Below, one piece after another: positions 56,218 to 64,000 of a stretch of 64,000 nt of DNA. The position numbers and the translations under genes were made by a program. The stretch comes from Periconia sp. R9002 (taxonomy: Eukaryota; Ascomycota; Dothideomycetes; Pleosporales; Periconiaceae): assembly GCA_023627715.1 (NCBI GenBank), contig JAMAHW010000012.1:310001-374000 (forward strand), read 5' to 3'. The notes beneath the pieces are model-generated. The model saw only the letters and a list, made by a program, of their open reading frames with translations, was not told the DNA's origin and searched no databases. How positions within the stretch are numbered: position 1 is the first letter of the stretch; each line of letters starts with the position of its first letter.

Positions 56218-57875
56218 ATGCCCGGTGGTATACATGCCCCCTTGGAGGTTATAGCTGCATGGCCAGCTCCAAATTATGAGAATCCAGCAAGGAGACCGAG
56301 AGCAACCACTTACATTGCCTGCGCCCTGAGTCCCATCGCCACATTCTTCATATTCGCAAGGCTATGGGTTCGTTTCTACATGCAGCGAAGCGCTGGTTGG
56401 GATGATTGGCTTATGGTTGCTGCAACTGTACTTGTCCTCTTCCTCCAATTTTGATTATCATTTGCTTACTGTCTACTAAAGCCGCTCGTACTTGGATTGT
56501 TTGTTATTCTCCCATATAGTGAGTTTCTGCAGCCCCCCATTCATCACCAACCACCGATGACTGCCGTCCCCCCTGCTTCATGATTCACCCGGCACAACAC
56601 TAATTCATCCCAGCGGCCGATTACCCTGAACCTGCGATGCATATATGGGATGTTGATCTCACTATCTTCACGCGCCAGCGGAAGCTTCTTTTGGCGGTAG
56701 AGGTTCTCTTTGTCGTTTGTGCAGGCCTGATTAAGGTTTCCGTTCTTCTCTTCTTCCGCCGACTAGGCGCGCGCGGCGTCTCCAAAGCGTTCAGAGTAAT
56801 AACCTGGGTTGCAATCATAACAACTGTCATGTCGACAATTGCCTTTTTGATCGCCGCGTTTGCTGGATGTCAACCTCTGTCTGCCTATTGGGACCAGGTA
56901 GACGTGATCAAAATTGCAACAGGATACCAGTACCACTGTATCGACGAAGCGGCCGACGTAACTGCGAACGGTGTTATTTCTACGATCCAAGATGTCGCCG
57001 CTACAATATTGCCCAATTTCATCTACTGGAAAGCTCAAATCCCAATTCGCCAAAAGGCGGCCCTGTTCAGCATCTTTGCTATTGGCTACGTGGTTGCTCT
57101 TTTTGGAGCCCTGCGGACCTACTCCCTTGCATACCTGTTCTATGGAACCTACGATGTTTCGTGGCAGCTATGGTCGGTGTACAATTGGGCAACGCTCGAA
57201 TTGCATTTCGGTGTCATGTGTGCCAACGCCCCGGCACTCAAGGTTTTCGTGGAACGATACCTTAACATCCCCGAGATGGTCAGGTCGAAAGGGTCAAAAG
57301 GGTCGTCAAGGTCGAGGTCTCAACAGAAAAGCGGGAACTCTAAAGGCACTGTTAGCAGCCGGGCGACAGTTCCCAGTTCCAAGGGACCCAGCTCCAAGGG
57401 GCCCACATCCAAGATCGCGTTCTGGAGAAATTCGTTTGCGTACCACGGATATCTCTCGCAACCCACAACAGGAATCTCAGTTGACGAACAGGGTGGCATC
57501 CGTGTTGACACGAACATGGACATTGAAGAGGCTCGGGAGTCATATGACGTAAATGAGAGCGGTGGAGAGCAAGGGGATCCTGATATCGAGTTGGGAATGC
57601 TGCCCAGGGTACAAACGCCACCATCCACACAATCTCCACCAGCGTCGCCATCTTTATCCCAACCTTCACCGGCGTCACCAACCTTATCCCAACCTCGACC
57701 GGTGTCACCACCCCTATCTCAACCTCCTCCCCCACCATCACCAGGCCTACTCCAAGCCCCCGCTGCACCTGCCCAGGTACATTCCGGAGGCCATGATTGG
57801 AGATTGTCCGATATCAGCCAGTTCTCGACAGGGGCTGAAACTGAAGGATTCCGACATTACCGACTTGAGGTTTGA
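56218..57875 (+). CDS. Fungal rhodopsin-fold (PTH11-like) membrane protein
   Basis: ATG 56218 (MPGGIHAPLEVIAAW). Introns near 56436-56481 and 56520-56612 join AAT to PLVLGLFVILPY and then to TADYPEPAMHIWDV. Seven TM helices follow the fungal_rhodopsin pattern: RATTYIACALSPIATFFIFARLW, GWDDWLMVAA after TM2, FTRQRKLLLAVEVLFVVCAGLIKVSVLLFFRRL, AGCQPLSAYWDQ with the conserved Cys, and ILPNFIYWKAQIPIRQKAAL. The C-terminal tail of about 190 residues is cytosolic, Ser/Lys-rich and then Pro-rich, with a 30-bp x 3 coding repeat at 57642-57731 (SPxLSQPxPx). About 500 residues. Such proteins include PTH11-type surface sensors; no CFEM domain is seen here. Confidence 0.85.
57642..57731 (+). repeat. In-frame 30-bp repeat coding a Pro/Ser decapeptide
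   Basis: Three units (57642, 57672, 57702) encode ASPSLSQPSP, ASPTLSQPRP and VSPPLSQPPP. The divergence is mostly at the variable fourth and ninth codons. Likely to vary in copy number between strains. Confidence 0.85.
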
Positions 57876-58164
57876 GTCTTTAAACCCACTGTATGTCGTG
57901 CCATGCCTTATGAGGAATGAAAACATCAACTGTATATAACGATAGCTCCATTATGATACCAATTCCTTCAATTCATTCTTTTTCACACTTCAGTATGGTC
58001 GACCGCATTCATTACGTCATATACCTATCCCCCTGCTGTAACATACCTCGGATCACGGCTATCCAGACGGAGTGTCACAGAGCTAGCTGTAGAAAAAACA
58101 ATACAAGAAGTCGATCATCAATTAAATTGTAAAGCCCCCACAAATCTCTGATACATCGGGTACT

Positions 58165-59015
58165 TCACCCGATTGATACACGTCTCGATGCCGTGATGCC
58201 AGCAATGTCGTAATTTTTACAATTCAATGGATTTGTACTATCCATCCACTTCGCCCAGTCATATTCACCAAGTCCTTCTTTCCGAATATTGGCATATTCC
58301 CAGTGATCAGGGTACCATCCTGCACACTCCCAATCAAGAACACTGGTAATTTGAAGGGTGTCTTTTTCTACCAGGATGTTTCGAGGGGACATGTCGGCAT
58401 GGGTAAACACAGATGCTGTTGAGTTCGGCAGCATCGAAAATATTTCCTGTCGTGTATACCTGCGGCCATTGTAATAATGATAGCCTTCCGCAATTCGACG
58501 CCGTACTGATTCGTCATCTAATAATGGATGGGGAGGATATTCAAGGTCTTTGGCCAGAACGTCGTTGCAAGGGCTGCCATTCGCATAGCATAAAAACATA
58601 TCCTCAAATTGAGATGGCTTCGGAATTTGTCTTAATTATTGAATGATCGCCCAAATTTGATTGCTAAGATTCAGCTTTGCATCGTCTTCCAGGGACAGCC
58701 AACAGCTTTCCAAAGTAATTCCTTGCACATAGGACATAGGTAATTCTCCGACAGAAGGAATTATGAATTCAAAGGAAACCGAGTTGTGTATAGGAACGCT
58801 GGTATACTGTCGCATTAATCTTATTGCGAATTCTTCGCTTGGGCGGACTCTATCGCCCGATTTCACCACAAATAGCGAGCCCCAATGCGTGATAGTGGCT
58901 CCCGATTGTCTGCTTAATACCACGAGCGGTGCCGGTGGCGGAGGTGGCGGTTCTACGTAGATGAGTCAACGAGGACAACAGTTTAGTTGATGTAAAACCC
59001 ACCTTCATGATCCAT
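58165..59015 (-). pseudogene. APH-family kinase gene with one in-frame stop
   Basis: ATG 59015 (MDHE), then an intron of about 50 bp, then a Pro-run and LVVLSRQSGATITHWGSLFVVKSGD, a family N-lobe. The frame is uninterrupted to IWAIIQ, where TAA (58638-58636) occurs. It then continues in the same frame as LRQIPKPSQFEDMFLCYANGSP with the catalytic loop HADMSPRNIL and DWECAGWYP, both intact. A single change CAA to TAA (a CpA to TpA transition) explains the break. The family (aminoglycoside phosphotransferase-like) is large in fungi, mostly of unknown substrate, and is not linked to drug resistance here. As read, the product loses its catalytic half. Allelic difference or sequencing error is possible. 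Confidence 0.75.
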
Positions 59016-59368
59016 TGTAAATGTTGGTCTTTGATTTTGTTATGCGTTGTTTGAATCAGTGTGTCTAGTTCACGTCTTTTGCGGCTGGTTGATGATAGAC
59101 CATGAAGACCATGGCCGAGCTAGATCTTAATCGGGCTAGAGGCGGAATGTGGGGTGCTTTCAATGTTGCTTCTGCAAGTATGGTCACGTGATAGAATGTG
59201 CACGGTCAGATGATGCCAGCACAGCCTCGTCCATGTTGCCTGATCTGCTATTTCCACCTAATTTCGCTGTTCAAAAATTTCTATGTATGTCGAAGATTTA
59301 CATATGTACACATTGCATTAGAGCTTATCTTTTTCGATTGTATTCGTCCGTCAGCCCGCCCAATCGCG
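59016..59368. other. Intergenic region upstream of the NLR gene
   Basis: Promoter region between divergently transcribed genes. An open frame continues upstream of the NLR ATG to about 59198 but without an ATG that fits the family start. Confidence 0.4.
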
Positions 59369-62300
59369 ATGCGCTTGTTACAGCGTGTATGTGACAGAGT
59401 TCACCTCCAAGAATTCTACGGCAGAGACATTCCTCCATATGCAATTCTTTCGCACACTTGGGGCTCAGATGAGGAGGAAGTCAGCTTTAAAGACTTGAGT
59501 GAAAACTCGGGCAAAGAAAAGAAAGGGTATGAGAAACTCATCTTTTGCGGTAACCAAGCTGCCGCAGATAGCTTAGAATTCTACTGGATTGACACCTGCT
59601 GCATCAATAAGTCAAGCAGTGCCGAGCTCACAGAAGCTATTAATTCCATGTTTCGCTGGTACCAGAATGCGGCCAAGTGCTACGTTTATCTGTCCGATAT
59701 TTCGATTGACAGCCCGATAAAGAGCGGCGAGGATCTCTTCAGATGCACTCCAGGCTTCGAAACAACCCGATGGCTCACCCGAGGTTGGACTCTCCAGGAG
59801 CTAATCGCCCCCGCATCCGTGGAGTTTTTTTCCAAGGAAGGCCATTATTTGGGAAACAAACAATCGCTTGAGATAACCCTTCGAAAGAGAACAGGCATAC
59901 CTGTCGACGCTCTTCGAGGGTGTGGCTTGTTCAAATTTACTGCGAACGAGCGCATATCCTGGTCAGCGAAACGACAAACTACGCGTGAAGAAGATGCAGC
60001 GTACTGTCTACTCGGCATCTTTAATGTTTATATGCCCCTCATATATGGAGAAGGAAGGCAGAACGCGTTCATGCGACTGCAGAGGGAATACAATGAGAAG
60101 CGGGACCACGATGTAACAAACTTACTAGTGTTTCCCGAGATCGACCTGCGCCAAAAAACTATACGAAATGCCCACCGCAAGACCTGTAGATGGCTGCTCA
60201 CCGAGTCCGCATACTGCGAATGGCTTGATATATCCAACCTGGATAGACATCATGGCTTCCTGTGGATTAAAGGGAAGCCGGGCGCAGGAAAATCGACACT
60301 CATGAAGTTTGCCGTCAACAATGCTCACGAGACAATGAAAGAAAGCATCGTTATTTCGTTCTTCTTTAACGCAAGAGGCACGGAATTAGAAAAATCCACC
60401 ATCGGAACATACCGATCGCTTCTACTACAGCTTCTTAAGGCCTCTCCACCGCTTCATGAGATTTTCAACTCTCTGGGCCTCACCAGAATGACCGGAAACA
60501 AGGATTATCCATGGACTACCGAGGAACTCAAAGAGTTGATTTGGAAAGCATTGGAACACCTTCAAGATAGTCCAGTGTTTTGCTTTGTTGATGCTTTGGA
60601 CGAATGCGATGAGGGGGAGGTACGAGATATGATATCATTCTTCGAATCTATCGGCGAGCTGAACACGCCGACTGGTCTTCGATTCCAAATATGTTTCTCG
60701 AGCAGACATTACCCACATATTACGATTCGCAAGGGATTGCAACTCATCTTGGAGAGAGAAGAGGGGCACGACGAAGATATAATCAACTATTTGAACAGCG
60801 AATTAAAGATTGGTGAGACTGCTCTAGCCCACGAAATCAGATCAGAGCTCCAGCGCAAGGCTTCCGGAATTTTCATGTGGACTGTTCTCGTTGTGCGCAT
60901 ACTCAACCAAGAGTATGATAATGGGCAAATGTATGCCCTTCAAAAGAGGCTTCAGGAGATCCCAGATGATCTTCACCAATTATTCCACAGTATTCTGACC
61001 CGCGGCCCCAAAACTACGGCCAAGACATCCTTGTGTCTTCAGTGGATTCTCTTTGCGAGGCATCCTTTGTCCTCCGAACAGTTGTATCTTGCTATTTTGT
61101 CAGGCCTAGACCCTGAAGCATTGCCGTTAGGGGATGGCAGCCGAGTCGCGTTATTTGATATGGAAAGGTTCATTCTTGGTGCGTCAAAGGGGCTCGCAGA
61201 AACGACAAAATCCAGCCCACCCACTGTTCAATTCATCCATGAGTCGGTGAAAGATTTTTTGCTGAAGGATGGAGGACTTGGCAAGATTTTACCGGACGTT
61301 GCGAACACGCTCGAAGGTCACAGTCACCAACAGCTAAAGCATTGTTGCGTCGAATATCTAAATCAAGTTACTGCAATGATTTCAGTACTTAGCGATAAAT
61401 GTGTAGAACCTAAGCGTCTAGCTAAGTCTGGCAGGCACAACTTGCTAGATGAATATCCTTTCCTACAGTACGCCATACAACACGTCATTTACCATTTCTC
61501 GAGGGCTGCGGAAAATGGATCTTCCATAGATGGTCTTGCCAAAGACTTTCCACTTGATCGATTTGCATTGCTTGCTGCCATATTCGACGACGATGTCGCG
61601 ATTTGCATTGAAAACTATGCACAAACCCAACCGAAAAGCAGTTGGCTTTCAAAATTGGACAGTCGGTTACGTACTTGCAAGGAGTACTATATCCAAAGTG
61701 GATCGGGGTTTCGGAAAAGCACCACACAGTCCACAGATGGACAAGCATACTCTTGGTATCTAACAAGCCTGACGCAGCAGACGATAATGATGCTTGCGAT
61801 TCGACAAGAAAACATTATTCCAGATTCCAAGGATGCCAAAGGATGGACTCCGCTGACATGGGCAATCTGGAAAGGGCATGAAACAGTGGCCGAGTTGCTG
61901 CTCAACGTCGGAAAGGTCGATGTAAACTTGAAAGACACCGAAGGACAGACCCTTTTAGGCAGAGCATGTTTCAATGGAAACGAAGAGTTGGTCAAACTTC
62001 TGCTCGACTCAGGCAAAGTTGACGTCAATCAAGTTGATGGGGAAGGGCGATCGCCACTTTTTTTGGCCGTGAGCAGGGAGAATGCGAGCGTGGTGAAATT
62101 GCTTTCTGACTCGGAACATATCAAAGTCAACGCCAAGGACGCTAGAGGGCGTACAGCTTTTTCCCTTGCAGCGGCTCGCGAGGATAAAAACATGGTCAAG
62201 CTGTTGCTGGGCTTGGAATCTGTCGAAGTGGATACGAAAGACGTGAACGGACGAACACCGCTCTGGTGGGCAGCGCAGCGTGGAAGCACAGCAATGGTAA

Positions 62301-62662
62301 AACTATTGCTGGAGTCAGGTAGAGCCAACCCAAACTCCAGAGACGTGAAGGGACAAACACCTCTATGGGCTTCTACGGAAAATTCGTGCTACTTCGCCTT
62401 GAAGCATTTTTTGAAACACGACGAGGTCGAAGTTGATTCAAAGGATATCGAAGGAAGGACGCCGCTTCAAGAGGCAGTGCGTAAAGGAGATAAGACGTTG
62501 GTGGAGATGCTGCTGGAAACCAGGAAGGTCGACATGTATTCGACAGATATATACGGTGAAAGTCCAATGCTGTCAGCGACAAAGCACAAGCAGCTGGATA
62601 TCCTTAAGCTTTTGTGGTTGTACCAGAAAATTCCAGTACCTGGTACTTCTGCTGCTAGTTAA
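59369..62662 (+). CDS. HET-NACHT-ankyrin NLR-like protein
   Basis: Intronless, 1097 residues from ATG 59369 (MRLLQRVCDRV), the start used by related proteins. HET domain at about residues 24-115 (YAILSHTWG, FYWIDTCCINKSSS, WYQNAAKCYVYL) continuing to GWTLQELIAP and EEDAAYCLLGIF. NACHT at about 295-450: Walker A GKPGAGKST near 302, Walker B VFCFVDALDEC near 404, RFQICFSSRHYP. A helical region then leads to eight ankyrin repeats (about 820-1090) spaced exactly 34 residues (for example DAKGWTPLTWAIWKGHETVA, DVNGRTPLWWAAQRG). Fungal NLRs of this layout act in non-self recognition, with HET as the death effector. All motifs look intact. The regular repeats suggest a hypervariable recognition region. 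Confidence 0.93.
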   Translation: MRLLQRVCDRVHLQEFYGRDIPPYAILSHTWGSDEEEVSFKDLSENSGKEKKGYEKLIFCGNQAAADSLEFYWIDTCCINKSSSAELTEAINSMFRWYQNAAKCYVYLSDISIDSPIKSGEDLFRCTPGFETTRWLTRGWTLQELIAPASVEFFSKEGHYLGNKQSLEITLRKRTGIPVDALRGCGLFKFTANERISWSAKRQTTREEDAAYCLLGIFNVYMPLIYGEGRQNAFMRLQREYNEKRDHDVTNLLVFPEIDLRQKTIRNAHRKTCRWLLTESAYCEWLDISNLDRHHGFLWIKGKPGAGKSTLMKFAVNNAHETMKESIVISFFFNARGTELEKSTIGTYRSLLLQLLKASPPLHEIFNSLGLTRMTGNKDYPWTTEELKELIWKALEHLQDSPVFCFVDALDECDEGEVRDMISFFESIGELNTPTGLRFQICFSSRHYPHITIRKGLQLILEREEGHDEDIINYLNSELKIGETALAHEIRSELQRKASGIFMWTVLVVRILNQEYDNGQMYALQKRLQEIPDDLHQLFHSILTRGPKTTAKTSLCLQWILFARHPLSSEQLYLAILSGLDPEALPLGDGSRVALFDMERFILGASKGLAETTKSSPPTVQFIHESVKDFLLKDGGLGKILPDVANTLEGHSHQQLKHCCVEYLNQVTAMISVLSDKCVEPKRLAKSGRHNLLDEYPFLQYAIQHVIYHFSRAAENGSSIDGLAKDFPLDRFALLAAIFDDDVAICIENYAQTQPKSSWLSKLDSRLRTCKEYYIQSGSGFRKSTTQSTDGQAYSWYLTSLTQQTIMMLAIRQENIIPDSKDAKGWTPLTWAIWKGHETVAELLLNVGKVDVNLKDTEGQTLLGRACFNGNEELVKLLLDSGKVDVNQVDGEGRSPLFLAVSRENASVVKLLSDSEHIKVNAKDARGRTAFSLAAAREDKNMVKLLLGLESVEVDTKDVNGRTPLWWAAQRGSTAMVKLLLESGRANPNSRDVKGQTPLWASTENSCYFALKHFLKHDEVEVDSKDIEGRTPLQEAVRKGDKTLVEMLLETRKVDMYSTDIYGESPMLSATKHKQLDILKLLWLYQKIPVPGTSAAS

Positions 62663-62704
62663 GGATATATATCGCACAAACAAGAATTAAGTTCCCCATC
62701 ATAG

Positions 62705-63124
62705 ATGTTCAACGCAGATGTTGATCCCCTCTCGATAGATTGCCTCGTCACTTCACTCTCGTTTTCACACAACGGCCTCGCTAGCTCAATCGGCAATGGC
62801 GCGTACTACTGCCAACGCTATGCCGCATTGAGTGAGAATACTTCATTATATGAGAATTCAAAAGACCAAAATCAAGCATACATTGACTTTTTCTTCCCAG
62901 ACACATCCAGTATCCCGAATGTGACCGATGGTGAAGATCCTCAGGACTGGCAATTCATTAGGTGAGCGAGTATTGATTTAGAACTCCCAAAAATAACCAC
63001 TCTGACCATGCAATCTCTTCCAGAAAACTCCAACAACTTCCCGCATATTCATTACGAGGGCGAAGATTACATACATGTATACTTCAGTATTCTGTCTTTG
63101 GTTCTGCCTCAAGTCCGTTTTTAA
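62705..63124 (+). CDS. Possible small gene downstream of the NLR, incomplete model
   Basis: An open frame starts at ATG 62705 (MFNADVDPLSIDCLVTS), 42 bp after the NLR stop. A clean GTGAGC donor at 62962 and a CTTCCAG acceptor at 63021-63023 are present. The second exon in the expected phase gives KLQQLPAYS...; a different frame reads FPHIHYEGEDYIHVYF to a stop at 63124, which looks more protein-like but needs a one-base frame change. So this is either a frameshifted gene or not a gene. It is rich in Ser/Asn/Asp, with no recognised domain. Confidence 0.3.
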
Positions 63125-63255
63125 GCTTCAGCGCTGGGAGGAGGGACCAGTTTTGCAAGCCACTTGTATATGGCAGCTTCTCTTTCGAATTCCCCCCCAT
63201 TTTTGTCGTCAACAAATACTATACTACATTCTACCAGTCCGATTCATTATGTGCA

Positions 63256-64000
63256 CTATTGAATGAACGAAGATTTGCGAAGCGCAGCACTCTGAATGCT
63301 CCAGATAGGTCGGCCAAGATGAATGAGTTCAGGACCGAAATCCGACAGCACATCATCAATGTCCGTATTCAATCCGTTACGGAGCTCACTATAGTCTTCG
63401 TCACTTCCGAACGTTGCAATGTGCCATTCCTTCTTCCAAATTGCCACAGCTCTCAACGCATCCTCACTTCGCGGTTGCACCCCGTCAGCGACGACGTAGA
63501 ACGACGATCTAATGGCGTGTTTCTTTGCTGGCTTGAACAGTCGCAACGACGAGAATTTACTCAGGGTGTGAAGTAGCGAAACAGTATCACAAGCATCAAC
63601 TTTGTGTAGCAGTGCGACAATCCTCCCATCAACTCTGATCCGCTGCAGTGCTAGCACGAGTTGGCTAGTCAGCAGCCGCCATGCTTCGCGCCTCTCACGA
63701 TATTCCGCCCTGGAATGCATCCGAAGAACCTGCCCATCGCAAAAGATGAGTTCAAATTCTTCGCCATGAAATGGGCGATCCGGCAAGAAGTTGGCGGCGT
63801 CAGGGTGCTCCGCCGGGATATCGCTAACGTCCATCTCCGCCGCAAGCATCGTGATATCCAGAAAACACACACGGATTCTAGAGTCTGTCTCCCAATGAGG
63901 CAACAAAATCTTGTGGCCGCCTTTTGAGAGAGGCAAACTAATCCCGCACACCTTTGCGTTGCGATTTCGTTTTAACACGGAGGCTGTGAAGCCGCCAGGC
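63256..64000 (-). CDS. FtsJ-like methyltransferase, 5' end outside window
   Basis: The frame enters from the right edge with PGGFTASVLKRN and ends at TAG 63258-63256. PGGF is SAM-binding motif I of the FtsJ/RrmJ fold. GEEFELIFCDGQVLRMH holds the motif IV Asp, and GRIVALLHKVDACDTVSLL holds the catalytic Lys (K of the K-D-K-E tetrad). RSSFYVVADGVQP is the last strand. This places it with fungal FtsJ-like 2'-O-methyltransferases, including orphan copies that are not rRNA or cap enzymes. At least 248 residues are visible. It is convergent with the uncertain frame at 62705. Confidence 0.82.
   Translation of the reverse strand, partial: PGGFTASVLKRNRNAKVCGISLPLSKGGHKILLPHWETDSRIRVCFLDITMLAAEMDVSDIPAEHPDAANFLPDRPFHGEEFELIFCDGQVLRMHSRAEYRERREAWRLLTSQLVLALQRIRVDGRIVALLHKVDACDTVSLLHTLSKFSSLRLFKPAKKHAIRSSFYVVADGVQPRSEDALRAVAIWKKEWHIATFGSDEDYSELRNGLNTDIDDVLSDFGPELIHLGRPIWSIQSAALRKSSFIQ

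Noticed and set aside
1..64000. tRNA, rRNA or complete transposon genes
   Set aside because: I looked for T-arm, rRNA and transposase/reverse-transcriptase motifs and saw none convincing.

Overview
The window is genomic DNA of a filamentous ascomycete (Pezizomycotina). Genes carry short GT-AG introns (about 48-150 bp). Three Zn2Cys6 regulators are present, along with HET, NACHT-ankyrin, fungal-rhodopsin (PTH11-like), F-box-like and secreted-hydrolase genes, all typical of that group. Intergenic DNA is AT-rich with several degenerate repeats. I saw no tRNA, rRNA, CRISPR array or intact transposon. The species cannot be named from the sequence alone.

Left part (1-11.5 kb): a likely catabolic or detoxification cluster. 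It holds a secreted metallo-beta-lactamase-fold hydrolase (cut by the window edge), a DUF3237 protein, an SDR with an in-frame stop, a Zn2Cys6 regulator, two intact SDRs transcribed divergently, and a secreted alpha/beta hydrolase. The gap between the DUF3237 gene and the broken SDR holds four degenerate repeats, each with a CGG-N6-CGG core that resembles a Zn2Cys6 binding site.

Middle-left (11.8-26.5 kb): a coiled-coil orphan, a multi-pass membrane protein, a DJ-1/PfpI (isonitrile-hydratase-like) enzyme, a small secreted four-cysteine protein, a sugar transporter divergent from a large secreted protein of unknown family, and a Dabb-domain protein. Minisatellites lie at 19.3 and 25.6 kb.

Middle-right (26.9-46.7 kb): two compact metabolic groups. 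Group A is an SDR, an IlvD/EDD dehydratase, a Zn2Cys6 regulator and an LDH2/MDH2-type dehydrogenase. Group B is a Zn2Cys6 regulator, a TauD-like dioxygenase, a Dal5-type transporter and a DHDPS-type aldolase. An F-box-like gene and a HET gene separate them. Together the enzymes look like an oxidative, Entner-Doudoroff-type sugar-acid route. The TauD/Dal5 pair raises the possibility that the substrate is a sulfonated sugar such as sulfoquinovose. This is the most interesting hypothesis in the window, but it is inference.

Right part (47.7-64 kb): a kinase-like protein, a secreted S41 (CPAF-like) peptidase, about 4 kb of gene-poor DNA, a fungal rhodopsin-fold receptor-like protein, an APH-type kinase gene broken by one stop codon, a 1097-residue HET-NACHT-ankyrin NLR, an uncertain small gene, and the 3' part of an FtsJ-like methyltransferase that runs off the window. 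Many gene models were assembled by hand from splice signals and family continuity; exon edges without RNA evidence are predictions.
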